Of a stretch of 64,000 bases of DNA, positions 25,290 through 33,304 are shown piece by piece. The translations under genes were made by a program, and so were the position numbers. The notes beneath the pieces are model-generated. The model was not told where the DNA came from. It made no database searches and was given only the letters and a program-made list of their open reading frames with translations. The stretch comes from RACS-047 sp031553855 (lineage in GTDB: Bacteria > Bacillota > Clostridia > Christensenellales > Pumilibacteraceae), in assembly GCA_031553855.1 (NCBI GenBank), contig JAVBKW010000002.1, positions 1-64,000 on the forward strand, given 5' to 3'. Position 1 is the stretch's first letter, and each line of letters starts with the position of its first letter.

Positions 25290-25859
25290 ATGAGTTTTTA
25301 TAAAAATAAAACGGACGCAAGGGCGTCTAAGACGCTCAGGCTCTGCTTCCTTGCGATGCTGCTTTCGCTGGGGCTAGTTCTGCCTACGTTCTTTCATTTT
25401 GCGGGCGGCCCGGCGGCGGGAAAAATTTTTTTGCCGCTGCATATTCCCGTTTTGATAGCGGGGCTTGTTTTAGGCGCTGCGGACGGACTTTTTTTAGGAT
25501 TACTGCTGCCGGTTTTAAGCGCGCTGATAAGCGGTATGCCCTCGCCGGTTATTTTGCCGTTTATGATGATTGAGCTTTCTTTTTACGGAATTTTCTGCGG
25601 GATTTTTAAAAGCCTGACGAAGAAAAACGGCGTTTCGCTGATACTCGCCCTTATTTGCGGCAGGCTTTTATACGCTTTTGTTTTACTGCTTTTAGCGCGC
25701 ATCGCGCTTGAAAACGTTCCTGCGGCGATTGCCGTTGCGGGGTCGGCGTTGAGCGGTTTGGCGGGAATAGTTATCCAGCTTATATTTGTGCCGCCGCTTT
25801 GCGGGGCGGCCCAGAGGTATACCTTTGCAAGACATAAAAAACAATTTGAAAAAGCCTGA
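25290..25859 (+). CDS. ECF transporter S component
   Basis: A 189-residue hydrophobic protein with about six membrane segments. The pattern after the basic N-terminus (FLAMLLSLGLVLPTFFHFAG, then LPLHIPVLIAGLVLG and LPFMMIELSFYGIFCG) fits the substrate-binding S subunit of energy-coupling-factor vitamin importers of the HMP/thiamine-like group. It would work with shared EcfA and EcfT units, which are not in this window. The substrate cannot be identified and no riboswitch is visible in the 100-bp leader. A GGGGAGGAG Shine-Dalgarno precedes the ATG. The DUF1893 gene overlaps its 3' end, so the two are cotranslated. Confidence 0.78.
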   Translation: MSFYKNKTDARASKTLRLCFLAMLLSLGLVLPTFFHFAGGPAAGKIFLPLHIPVLIAGLVLGAADGLFLGLLLPVLSALISGMPSPVILPFMMIELSFYGIFCGIFKSLTKKNGVSLILALICGRLLYAFVLLLLARIALENVPAAIAVAGSALSGLAGIVIQLIFVPPLCGAAQRYTFARHKKQFEKA

Positions 25860-26244
25860 GGTTTCGGTATGCTTTGAAACGGCCTCCGGCATATTGACGT
25901 ATGAGGGCAGAGGCTTAAGGCCGCTGCTGACAGCGATAAACGAGCGTAAAGAGGATTTAAAGGGTTCGTCCGCCGCAGATAAGATAGTAGGGCGGGCGGC
26001 CGCGCTGCTGTTTGCCTACGCGGGGGTCAAAAGCGTTTATGCCGCGCTCATTTCACAGTCCGGGGCGCAAACGCTTGAAGAATACGGCATAGAATATTCA
26101 TATTCTCAAAAAGCCCCCTTTATAGAAAACAGGGATAAAACGGGTATGTGCCCCATGGAGCAAAAAAGTCTTTTGCTAAAAACTCCAAAAGAGGCGTTTA
26201 TATTTTTCAATGAGCTTATACAAGGGGTTGCCGGCAATCCATAA
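25825..26244 (+). CDS. DUF1893 family protein
   Basis: A 139-residue cytoplasmic protein matching DUF1893: VSVCFETASGILTYEGRGLRP, then AADKIVGRAAALLFAYAGVKSVYA and the Cys in KTGMCPMEQ. The fold is related to nucleoside-deaminase-like proteins; the function is unknown. It often accompanies ECF S components, as here. The best start is a TTG at 25825 with an AGAGG upstream, overlapping the S component by 35 nt; a longer ATG start at 25786 would add 13 residues buried in the upstream gene and is less likely. Confidence 0.72.
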   Translation: MQDIKNNLKKPEVSVCFETASGILTYEGRGLRPLLTAINERKEDLKGSSAADKIVGRAAALLFAYAGVKSVYAALISQSGAQTLEEYGIEYSYSQKAPFIENRDKTGMCPMEQKSLLLKTPKEAFIFFNELIQGVAGNP

Positions 26245-26316
26245 AATACTTGCTTAAAAATTTAGCCTAATAATATGAAATATGTGCGAAATTTTCGCTG
26301 ATAGCGGCGTTATTAT

Positions 26317-26345
26317 TTGACTTTTGCACACATATAAGTTAAAGT
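26317..26345 (+). promoter_or_regulatory. Promoter of the DUF1538 operon, leaderless layout
   Basis: TTGACT at 26317-26322 and TAAAGT at 26340-26345 with a 17-bp spacer. The ATG at 26352 is 6 nt beyond the -10 and no Shine-Dalgarno is present. Confidence 0.5.
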
Positions 26346-26351
26346 GAAAAT

Positions 26352-28040
26352 ATGCTGAAAGCGTTATTATCTAAACTAAAAGACGCAGCCGTCGCCGCGC
26401 TTCCCATCGTCGCGTTAGTGATAATTCTCTCGCTTGCCCTTCCGGGTATCAGGGACGATTATACTATGACAGCAGGCGGCAAAGAAATCTTTATGCCCGG
26501 CATAGACGGCTGGTACATAGGGCTTTTTGCTGTCGGCGCGGTGCTGCTCGTAATAGGCATGGCTTTTTTCACGCTCGGCGCGGACGTAGCCATGATGCCT
26601 ATCGGCAACGATATAGGCGCAATGCTTTCAAAAAAACCTAAAAACAGGATATGGTTCGTAATTTTAGTCGCGCTCGTCATCGGTTTTGTCATAACCATCG
26701 CCGAGCCGGACCTGATATTTTTGGCAGATCAGTTAAAATCTAAAGCCGTAATATATATAGTCGCCGTGGGAGTGGGCCTAAGCGTAGTTATTTCAGTTTT
26801 AAGAACGCTTTTGAAAATCAAGCTTAAATACGTGCTTTTCTGCGCCTACTTTGCCGCTTTTGCGCTTGCCGGGATAATCACGTTCGTAAATCCGGAATTT
26901 TTGGCCGTTTCGTTCGATTCGGGCGGTATAACGACGGGGCCGATAACCGTTCCTTTCCTTATGGCGCTGGGAATAGGTATCGCGTCGGTGCGCGGCTCGA
27001 AAAATCAGGACGACAGCTTCGGAATGGTCGCGCTATGCACTATAGGGCCGGTTATAGCAATGCTTATACTCGGGCTTAGCGGCGCAGTTTCGGTAACTGC
27101 CCCCGCGACAGAGCCGATGCTTATCAGCAGCGTTTCCGGAATTTTTACCGCGTTCGGCAAGGGGCTGCTTGCACAGATGTCGGACGTAGGAGTCGCGCTG
27201 CTGCCGATAGCCGCGGTATTTATCATTTTCCAAATCACCGATCTTAAGCTTCCCCGCCGTCAGGTTTTAAGGATAGCTATCGGTATTGTTTACACATTTA
27301 TCGGGCTTACCGTATTTTTGGCGGCGGTCAACGTCGGCTTCACGCCTATAGGAAAAATGCTCGGCAGCTTTCTGGGGATGCAAAAATACAGGTACGTGCT
27401 TGTGCCGCTGGGCGTGCTTATGGGCTTTTTGATAGTGCTTGCCGAGCCCGCGATACACGTTCTCAATAAACAAGTCGAGGAAATCACCGGCGGCGCGATA
27501 TCGCGCAAAATGATGCTGGTAACGCTCTGCTTAGGCATAGCAATCGCGGTGGGGCTTGCGATGCTGAGGGTGGTGAGCGGCATAAGTATTTGGTATTTCC
27601 TTATTCCGGTTTATGGGCTGTCGTTGATATTGATGTTTTTTGTGCCGTCACTATTTGCAAATATCGCGTTCGATTCCGGCGGAGTCGCATCCGGGCCGAT
27701 GACCGCAACGTTTTTATTGCCGTTTGCAACCGGCGCCTGCGCGGCAATCGGCGGAAACATACTCACCGACGCTTTCGGAATGGCAGCTTTCGTTTCAATG
27801 ATGCCGCTGCTTTTGATCCAGCTTGTGGGGCTTGTGTTCAAGCTCAAGACCAAGCACATCAACCGCACCGCTCTTGCTACGGCCGTCCATACGGCGGAGG
27901 AGGAGCTGGGCTTGCCAGCTATAGCAGAAACCGCCGACTTCGATACGGAAGTATTCCCGGATAAGGGCAAGGGCGAGGGAGTTTCAGATTATTTACCCGA
28001 TTCAGGCGATACCGCCGATACGGTGGACTTCGACGAATAA
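26352..28040 (+). CDS. DUF1538 family membrane transporter-like protein
   Basis: A 562-residue integral membrane protein with about 14 hydrophobic segments and an internal duplication: each half carries IAEPD or LAEPA, FDSGG followed by GP, and a DSFGM or DAFGM motif (VSFDSGGITTGPITVPF near residue 190; AFDSGGVASGPMTATF near 440). This two-fold layout fits a secondary transporter, possibly for cations, but no substrate is known for DUF1538. The acidic 50-residue C-terminal tail is cytoplasmic and could contact the P-II proteins encoded directly downstream. Families of this type recur beside P-II genes, suggesting control by nucleotides or 2-oxoglutarate. Confidence 0.85.
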   Translation: MLKALLSKLKDAAVAALPIVALVIILSLALPGIRDDYTMTAGGKEIFMPGIDGWYIGLFAVGAVLLVIGMAFFTLGADVAMMPIGNDIGAMLSKKPKNRIWFVILVALVIGFVITIAEPDLIFLADQLKSKAVIYIVAVGVGLSVVISVLRTLLKIKLKYVLFCAYFAAFALAGIITFVNPEFLAVSFDSGGITTGPITVPFLMALGIGIASVRGSKNQDDSFGMVALCTIGPVIAMLILGLSGAVSVTAPATEPMLISSVSGIFTAFGKGLLAQMSDVGVALLPIAAVFIIFQITDLKLPRRQVLRIAIGIVYTFIGLTVFLAAVNVGFTPIGKMLGSFLGMQKYRYVLVPLGVLMGFLIVLAEPAIHVLNKQVEEITGGAISRKMMLVTLCLGIAIAVGLAMLRVVSGISIWYFLIPVYGLSLILMFFVPSLFANIAFDSGGVASGPMTATFLLPFATGACAAIGGNILTDAFGMAAFVSMMPLLLIQLVGLVFKLKTKHINRTALATAVHTAEEELGLPAIAETADFDTEVFPDKGKGEGVSDYLPDSGDTADTVDFDE

Positions 28041-28139
28041 AATAGCAAGCCTACGCGGACTTGCCAAAAATTAAGCAGCTTTCAAGAAAATGCCGCAACA
28101 GGTTTTTGAAGCTAAGTTAGTTTAAACAGGAGAAAAAAG

Positions 28140-28496
28140 ATGCATACCGATATTATACCGCCAAAGCTTGTGACCGTCATTACCGACAGGACGCACGGCA
28201 AAAAGGTAATAACTCTTTTGAACGGCAGCGGATTCCATATCCATACCGCATTTTTAGGGCACGGCACCGCGCCGAGCGATATTTCGGCGATGTTCTCGCT
28301 CGGAGAGCGCGATAAGGTCATTCTGGCTCTGCCGGTAGCGCAGGACAAAATCTGCGCGCTCTTTGATACTCTGAAAAACGAGCTTAATATCGGCCGCGGC
28401 GCGGGAATAGCGTTCGCCTCGCCTATAAACAGCGTTTCAAATATGGAAGTCGTTAAATTTTTGATGGGTCTTAATAATAAGGAGTGTTTAAAATGA
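28140..28496 (+). CDS. P-II-like nitrogen regulatory protein, first copy
   Basis: A 118-residue protein with the P-II ferredoxin-like fold pattern: KLVTVITDRTHGKKVITLL at the start, GHGTAPSDI at the T-loop base, ERDKVILALPVAQDKI and a C-terminal GAGIAFASPI. The T-loop is short and lacks the uridylylated Tyr. It should sense ATP/ADP or a related ligand and act on a membrane partner; the neighbouring DUF1538 protein is the obvious candidate. A CAGGAGA Shine-Dalgarno precedes the ATG. It overlaps the second P-II gene by 4 nt (ATGA), so the pair is made together and might form heteromers. Confidence 0.82.
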   Translation: MHTDIIPPKLVTVITDRTHGKKVITLLNGSGFHIHTAFLGHGTAPSDISAMFSLGERDKVILALPVAQDKICALFDTLKNELNIGRGAGIAFASPINSVSNMEVVKFLMGLNNKECLK

Positions 28497-28840
28497 ATAA
28501 AGAGGGTTGTTCCGTTATATATACGATAGTGAATAAGGGCTATTCCGACGACGTCGTTATCGCCGCGCGCGAGGCCGGAGCCAAGGGCGCAACTATTATC
28601 AACGCGCGCGGGACGGGGGATATAGAGTCGGAAAAGTTTTTCGGAGTGTCGATCGAGCCGGAAAAAGAAATCGTACTCATCCTCACCGAAAACGCTTTCC
28701 GCCACGACATTATGATGGCCGTCTATAAAAAAACCGGCCTTGTTACGTCGGCCAACGGTTTTTCGTTTGCCGTACCCGTCGACGAAGTGTTGTCGCCCGG
28801 CTTTGAGTATATAGATGAAAAAGAGGATAAAAAAGCTTAA
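28493..28840 (+). CDS. P-II family nitrogen regulatory protein, second copy
   Basis: A 115-residue P-II homologue closer to the canonical pattern: SVIYTIVNKGYSDDVVIAA, GAKGATIINARGTG (the Gly-rich segment before the T-loop), EKEIVLILTE and NGFSFAVPVDEV at the end. The T-loop (DIESEKFFG) has no Tyr for uridylylation. The chosen ATG overlaps the preceding stop and has AAGGAG upstream. Paired divergent P-II proteins next to a transporter suggest that each partner binds a different state or forms a mixed trimer; this is inference. Confidence 0.87.
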   Translation: MNKEGCSVIYTIVNKGYSDDVVIAAREAGAKGATIINARGTGDIESEKFFGVSIEPEKEIVLILTENAFRHDIMMAVYKKTGLVTSANGFSFAVPVDEVLSPGFEYIDEKEDKKA

Positions 28841-28879
28841 AGCAGGGTAAAGTTAACTTTTTTAAAGGAGTGAGCGGCA

Positions 28880-29218
28880 ATGGACATTGTTAAGGATTTT
28901 ACGGGCGCAAAACTGCCTGCGGGTACGATACGCCATATTGTAATGTGGAAGCTAAAAGGAGAAAATAAAGAGGAAAACGCAAAGCAGATCAAAGAGAGGC
29001 TTGAAGGGCTTGTGGGCAAAATTGACGGGCTTATCAGCGCGGCGGTCTATCCTGATATGACAGGCGGGAGCGAGGGTAACTTCGATTTGTGCCTCGATTC
29101 GCTGTTTGTAAATTACGGCGCGCTTGAAAAATACAAGGTGCATCCGCTGCACGCGGCGATTTCGGAGTTTGTCAAAAACGTAAGGACCGACCGCAAATGT
29201 GTGGATTTTGAGGTTTGA
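28880..29218 (+). CDS. Stress-responsive A/B barrel (Dabb) domain protein
   Basis: A 112-residue protein with the Dabb signature: IRHIVMWKLKGEN near the N-terminus, a central Asp-Leu strand (NFDLCLDSLF) and YKVHPLHAAISEFVK with the conserved HPxH. These are dimeric ferredoxin-like folds; in plants they respond to salt, in bacteria most are uncharacterised. The gene follows the P-II pair by 39 bp on the same strand with its own AAAGGAG, so it may belong to that operon. Confidence 0.87.
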   Translation: MDIVKDFTGAKLPAGTIRHIVMWKLKGENKEENAKQIKERLEGLVGKIDGLISAAVYPDMTGGSEGNFDLCLDSLFVNYGALEKYKVHPLHAAISEFVKNVRTDRKCVDFEV

Positions 29219-29277
29219 GCCGTTTTTAACTTTTTAATGCGCTTATTTTTCTAAAACTGTTATTTTACCAAAAAGCA

Positions 29278-29306
29278 TTGACTAAAAAACTAAAAGCTTT
29301 TATAAT
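29278..29306 (+). promoter_or_regulatory. Promoter of the acyl carrier protein gene
   Basis: TTGACT at 29278-29283 and TATAAT at 29301-29306 with a 17-bp spacer, giving a leader of about 45 nt. Confidence 0.75.
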
Positions 29307-29358
29307 AGTATGAGTTGATTTGATTATCAAACTAAATAATTATATGAGGTTTTAAAAT

Positions 29359-29583
29359 ATGGATATGATCAAGGAAATGGAAAAAATCATAAGCGACTAT
29401 AAAGGCAAGGCCGTCACCGTTACAGAAACGACTACTTTTGACGAGCTTGGTTTTGATTCGCTCGACACAGTCGATCTTATGATGCAGGTTGAGGAAAAAT
29501 ACGGCATCGCATTCGACGATGATATGCAGATCACCACTCTCGGCGAGCTTGCTAAAAAAATCGGCGAGCTTATAAAAAAATAG
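29359..29583 (+). CDS. acpP: Acyl carrier protein
   Basis: A 74-residue acidic helical protein. FDELGFDSLDTVDLMMQVEE holds the Ser (position 34) that receives 4'-phosphopantetheine, and the length is normal. It carries acyl chains in fatty-acid or another acyl pathway. It has its own promoter and a GAGG ribosome-binding site and stands apart from fab genes, so a specialised acyl carrier cannot be excluded. The phosphopantetheinyl transferase at 42.7 kb could activate it. Confidence 0.93.
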   Translation: MDMIKEMEKIISDYKGKAVTVTETTTFDELGFDSLDTVDLMMQVEEKYGIAFDDDMQITTLGELAKKIGELIKK

Positions 29584-29658
29584 CCGGTCAATATCGGGGC
29601 GCTAAACAATAAGGTTTTTACATAATCATAAGGCGTCCGTGAAAATCAGTTAAAAAAC

Positions 29659-29700
29659 GGGTCTGCTTTGCGGGAGTTTTCTTGCGGCAGCCCCTTTTTC
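29659..29700 (+). terminator. Probable terminator after acpP
   Basis: GGGTCTGC pairs with GCAGCCC (one bulge) around a 20-nt loop and is followed by CTTTTTCTT. Confidence 0.5.
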
Positions 29701-29770
29701 TTACGCTATGTTTTTTAGTAAAATTTACGCGTCGGCAAAAGCCCCGACAGCATACAAAGGAGAAAATGAT

Positions 29771-30451
29771 ATGACTCAGCAGCAAGCCCTTCAGCTTTTA
29801 AAGCAAGCCGCAGAAAGCGATTACAAAAATTTTAACGACAAGCTTATCAACACAAAGCTTGAAACCCTTGGCGTACGGATTCCGGATTTAAGGAAAATTG
29901 CAGACAAAATCGCAAAGGAGCCCGGTGATTATTTTGAAACGGCGGACCCGGTAAACTACGAGGAGGTAATGCTTTACGGCATTGCTTTGGCAAAGACGAA
30001 AATGCCGCCGGAGGAAAAATTCAGTAAGCTTTCTTTTATAATTGAAAAGTTTGATAATTGGGCGCACGTAGACTGCGTCATTTCGTCTTTTAAGGAGTTT
30101 AAGAAAAATACGGAGCGCGCGCTTGAGTATTTTTCGCAATTTCTTAACGACCCCGGAGAATTTAAAAAACGCTGCCTGGTAGTGTTTTTGATGGATTTTT
30201 GTTTAAGCGATGAATTTGTAGATAAAGCCGCGGAGCTGTTTGTCAAGATCCCGCAGGGGCAGTACTACACCGATATGGGCCTGGCGTGGGCGGTGTCGGT
30301 GGGCCTTGTTAAGCAGTACGAAAAATTTGAAGCGTTGCTTGTAAATAAGGCCTTTACGCCGTTCGTACATAATAAATCGATACAAAAAGCCGTCGAAAGC
30401 TACCGCATAAGCGACGAAGCAAAAGCACATTTGCGCTCGTTGAAAATATAA
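29771..30451 (+). CDS. DNA alkylation repair protein (AlkD-like)
   Basis: A 226-residue all-helical HEAT-repeat protein. GVRIPDLRKIADKI near the start, then YEEVMLYGIAL, IIEKFDNWAHVDCV with the WxxxD motif, and YYTDMGLAWAVSVGLVK are characteristic of AlkC/AlkD-type 3-methyladenine and 7-methylguanine glycosylases, which remove damaged bases without flipping them. I set the start at 29771, where AAGGAG lies 8-9 nt upstream; an upstream in-frame ATG at 29708 has none. It appears to be a single-gene unit after the acpP terminator. Confidence 0.88.
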   Translation: MTQQQALQLLKQAAESDYKNFNDKLINTKLETLGVRIPDLRKIADKIAKEPGDYFETADPVNYEEVMLYGIALAKTKMPPEEKFSKLSFIIEKFDNWAHVDCVISSFKEFKKNTERALEYFSQFLNDPGEFKKRCLVVFLMDFCLSDEFVDKAAELFVKIPQGQYYTDMGLAWAVSVGLVKQYEKFEALLVNKAFTPFVHNKSIQKAVESYRISDEAKAHLRSLKI

Positions 30452-30519
30452 TTTTAACGGTCTGCCGCCCTTGTGTGCCGCGAATTTTTAAAAAATGGAG
30501 AAAGTTAAAAAAATCGGTA

Positions 30520-30549
30520 TTGACTAATCTTTAAGCAGTAGTATATAAT
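30520..30549 (+). promoter_or_regulatory. Promoter of the acidic hypothetical protein
   Basis: TTGACT at 30520-30525 and TATAAT at 30544-30549 with an 18-bp spacer. Confidence 0.65.
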
Positions 30550-30582
30550 AATAGTATACAATACTATATGAGGTGATCGGTT

Positions 30583-31032
30583 TTGTTTGAAGACGATTAT
30601 AAAGAGAACAATTATATAAGCTCCGATTATGAGGATGAGGACGAGGACGAATTCGGAGGTTACTCCATCGTTGACGCCAGCGGAGCCGATATAAGCGAAA
30701 TAAAAAAAATATATAAAAAGGCAGTCGAGGAAGACGAGCCTACTATTGCCACGCCTATCCCCGAAAACGAGCAGACAGTTATTATTGAAAACGTTTCTTT
30801 CATTTTGCCTAAAACCGGCCGTCAGCTTAGCTTAAAGCTTAGCGCAGCCCAAGGTGAGGTCTGGGACAAAAAAATCAAGGTCGGCGAGCTAAAAGCTGCG
30901 TTTGTGAAAAAATTATATGAAACAAGAGCCGGGCAGTTCGCGCGCGTGTTTATGCATAGTGACGTCGCGCCTGTGATGGTCCGGCTGGTTTTCACCGATA
31001 AGCCCGAAGACGGCGCCGTCGAAATAGTTTAA
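30583..31032 (+). CDS. Acidic hypothetical protein
   Basis: A 149-residue protein I do not recognise. The first 60 residues are very acidic (YEDEDEDEFGG) and probably disordered; the second half (ENVSFILPKTGRQLSLKL to the end) is a compact alpha/beta region. No signal peptide or membrane segment is present. The start is a TTG, supported by a GAGGTGAT Shine-Dalgarno 6-7 nt upstream and by a good promoter. It is monocistronic and followed by a hairpin at 31101-31132. The acidic tail hints at an interaction with nucleic-acid-binding proteins, but nothing fixes a role. Confidence 0.65.
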   Translation: MFEDDYKENNYISSDYEDEDEDEFGGYSIVDASGADISEIKKIYKKAVEEDEPTIATPIPENEQTVIIENVSFILPKTGRQLSLKLSAAQGEVWDKKIKVGELKAAFVKKLYETRAGQFARVFMHSDVAPVMVRLVFTDKPEDGAVEIV

Positions 31033-31330
31033 GGAAACTTTGCCTCAAGATTCAGGCTGTTTTCTTAATCATTTCCTAAAGCAAAACTGTGATTCCAGAA
31101 GCAAAAATGCTTGCTTGCAAGGGCATTTTTGCGCCACCGACAAAGGTGCATACCCCGTGCTTTAGCGTAAGAAGGCGCCAAAGGCGCGAGGTACAGGATT
31201 TATCCTGCGGTATGAATACCCTTTATTGGAGTCCAATTAATTTTAAGCACAGTCTTGTAAAAGCCCGCGTATTTCTGCATCCGTTGTCCTGCCGGTCAAA
31301 ATTTGCAATCATTTTTAATCTCTCCGGGTT
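31033..31330. other. Gene-free stretch rich in hairpins before the IS200 element
   Basis: No gene is supported. It has a perfect 10-bp hairpin, GCAAAAATGC / GCATTTTTGC (31101-31132), which may end transcription of the preceding gene, a GCGCC/GGCGC hairpin near 31173, and the 18-bp sequence GTCCAATTAATTTTAAGC (31231-31248) that recurs at 63976-63993. Part may be the left end of the transposon. Confidence 0.5.
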
Positions 31331-31362
31331 AATTCCCCGATGTTTACATCGGACTGCTTAGT

Positions 31363-31432
31363 GTGATATAATAAGACTGAAATGAGCGAGTATATGCACA
31401 AATCCCATAATGTATCAGTCTTATTATATCAC
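31363..31432 (+). promoter_or_regulatory. Transposase promoter with long inverted repeat around the start codon
   Basis: TTTACA (31343-31348) and TATAAT (31367-31372) lie 9 nt before the ATG at 31382, with no Shine-Dalgarno. A perfect 18-bp inverted repeat, GTGATATAATAAGACTGA at 31363-31380 and its complement at 31415-31432, encloses the start codon. Transcripts entering from outside would fold it into a stem, while those starting at this promoter would not. Confidence 0.6.
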
Positions 31433-31828
31433 TACGTTTGTCCGGCGAAGTACAGGCGAGTAATTTTCGATTGCGACATAGAGAAAACGTTGGTAGAAAC
31501 GTGCCTCGAGATATCCAAACGGTACGAAATAAATTTCCTTGAGATAGGCACGGACAAGGATTACGTTCACTTTTTGGTGCAGTCAGTACCAACAATGTCG
31601 CCGATGCAGATTGTAAAGATAATTAAAGGCGTGACGAGTAGAGAGATATTTAGACTGCATCCAGAAGTGAAGCGTGCGCTATGGGGCGGAAATTTATGGA
31701 GTGCCGGATATTTCGTAGGCACGGTTGGAAAAAACGGAAATGAGTCGCAAATCAAAAATTACGTGAGAGAGCAGGGAAAGGAATATACCACAAAACACAG
31801 AGGTCAAATTACGATGTTTGATCTATGA
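31382..31828 (+). CDS. tnpA: IS200-family transposase (TnpA, Y1/HUH)
   Basis: A 148-residue HUH-superfamily transposase. VLLYHYVCPAKYRRVIF opens the domain, DYVHFLVQSVP holds the metal-binding motif (second His replaced by a hydrophobic-rich HFLVQ form, so one HUH His is uncertain), LWGGNLWSAGYFVGTVG is characteristic, and the nucleophilic Tyr is in IKNYVREQG. It moves as single-stranded DNA recognising the flanking hairpins. Translation is predicted to lack a ribosome-binding site and to be blocked on read-through transcripts. The protein appears intact. Confidence 0.88.
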   Translation: MSEYMHKSHNVSVLLYHYVCPAKYRRVIFDCDIEKTLVETCLEISKRYEINFLEIGTDKDYVHFLVQSVPTMSPMQIVKIIKGVTSREIFRLHPEVKRALWGGNLWSAGYFVGTVGKNGNESQIKNYVREQGKEYTTKHRGQITMFDL

Positions 31829-31915
31829 GCCGGGCAAACAGATACCCCGCACTTCAGTGCGGGTGAGAATTCATTATGTAGATTTTTAAAAATTTATTTT
31901 TTGGAGAGACAAAAA

Positions 31916-32370
31916 GTGAAAAAGAGAACAGCATTATTTTCGGGAATCTTGATCTGTTTAGTTTTGTTAGCCGGTATATTTAATTTATGTCGGCTAACGG
32001 ACTCAGTGCCCAAGCGGCACAAGACTTAGATCAAAGAAGAAAACAATATACCGATTCAGATTACCTTGTTGACGGAAGCGGTAAAACAATTCGGAATTAT
32101 CGAACGCAATTATATACTAGCGGTGTTGAAGTCAATTTTGGCAAGAAAACTTTAAAAGTTACCACTGACGATCCTATCATACATATTATTCCCGAAGAAG
32201 AGTTCGCAGTTATTGGTTTCAGAACATTTGTAGGAAAAGAATATGGCTATGTTATGGAAACTTGGAAAGATCATTATACCCCGAGCATAATACGCTCCAC
32301 GGTAATGGTAATAGATATTACTTCTTATTGGAGTGCAAAAGCTGCCTATAACTTTTCAATCAGCCCGTAA
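31916..32370 (+). pseudogene. Exported protein with frameshift after the signal peptide
   Basis: A GTG at 31916 with GGAGAG upstream begins a signal peptide (KKRTALFSGILICLVLLAG), but that frame stops about 37 codons later. The rest, MSANGLSAQAAQDL onward to 32370, is in another frame with an unsupported ATG at 31987. The total of 455 bp is one base short of whole codons, so a single-base loss near 31970-31990 explains it. The mature region (127 residues) is unrecognised; it ends without anchor. A real frameshift or a sequencing error are both possible. AT-rich composition matches the island. Confidence 0.6.
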
Positions 32371-32381
32371 ACGAGCAGTGA

Positions 32382-32440
32382 TACGAGGGGGCGGGGAACT
32401 TGTGTTAACTTATACGAGGGGGGCGGGGAACTTGTGTTAA
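32382..32440 (+). repeat. G-rich tandem repeat
   Basis: TACGAGGGGGCGGGGAACTT and following bases occur at 32382-32408 and 32413-32440 (one extra G in the second), with a period of 31 bp, between two exported-protein genes. Confidence 0.75.
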
Positions 32441-32578
32441 GAAATAATTAAGATTGATAGTTAACTTTTCTAGGCCTGAAAAACAGTGATTTATTAATAC
32501 AAATACGCTTGCCCCATTTGTTGTTTGTTCATTTGTTACAAATCCACCGAATAAACTGGTGGAAAGGGAGGACATTTT

Positions 32579-33280
32579 ATGTTCAAAAAGTTTATAGGAA
32601 TGGCGGTCGCAGCAATGCTGTTACTTGGTGTTTTTGGGCTCACGGCTTGCAATTCGCCAGAAAAAATAGAGATGGGTTTTGGCGGCAGAGGTGTAGCCGG
32701 AAAGTTTAACAATTTTTTTTGTGGTGCAAAGAGCGAAAATGTCGTTTTTGATGTAAATGAAATCAACATAGATTTTTATTTCGGTTGGGCAAACATACGA
32801 CTTTCAAATGTCAACGGAATTTCTAATAGTACGCCAGATTGGACTGAGATACCTGCTGGATATGAACGAGTCGCAATTGCGGCGTATTTTTATGGATATA
32901 ATGGCATTGAGTCAGAGCAAATTTCGGAAAACGAAAACAGTTTTATAGATTATCGTAATATTGAAAACCGTTACTTTATTAAAGAGTTTGCGCCTGATGA
33001 TTTTTTTACTGATAAATATAAGGCAACATTTACATCCAGTGGACTTTTTGGAAGCAATAAGAAAACAGAATTTAATTATTATGAGAGCATGAAAATTCCA
33101 AGTGATATTCTGAGTTGCGAAAGCGGGAGTTTCTATTTTGGAATAATTGATATTTTGTTTTCACAAGAAAAAAACCACTACATTTTTGGTTATCAAAGAA
33201 CATTATGGGATGATGTTCGATTTAGATACGAACAAAAAGGCAATGGACAAATAACAATAAAAGGTTATGCACAAAAATAA
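32579..33280 (+). CDS. Hypothetical lipoprotein
   Basis: A 233-residue lipoprotein: signal peptide with a KK start and LTAC lipobox (Cys 24). The mature part is rich in Phe, Tyr and Asn, probably beta-structured, and matches no family I know. GGAAAGGAGG gives an excellent ribosome-binding site. The next gene, the metalloprotease/LRR protein, begins 24 bp after its stop, so they are probably cotranscribed and exported together. AT-rich codon use marks it as accessory. Confidence 0.75.
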   Translation: MFKKFIGMAVAAMLLLGVFGLTACNSPEKIEMGFGGRGVAGKFNNFFCGAKSENVVFDVNEINIDFYFGWANIRLSNVNGISNSTPDWTEIPAGYERVAIAAYFYGYNGIESEQISENENSFIDYRNIENRYFIKEFAPDDFFTDKYKATFTSSGLFGSNKKTEFNYYESMKIPSDILSCESGSFYFGIIDILFSQEKNHYIFGYQRTLWDDVRFRYEQKGNGQITIKGYAQK

Positions 33281-33304
33281 GACCAAATAAAGGGGAAACG
33301 GTTT

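Larger units (their letters stand above)
31330..31875 (+). mobile_element. IS200-type (IS200/IS605) transposon
   Basis: It contains a single Y1 transposase, a left hairpin CCGATG-TTTA-CATCGG (31337-31352) and a right hairpin CCCGCAC-TTCA-GTGCGGG (31846-31863), the usual single-strand recognition structures. No TnpB is present. The outer limits are approximate because this family makes no target duplication. Confidence 0.75.
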
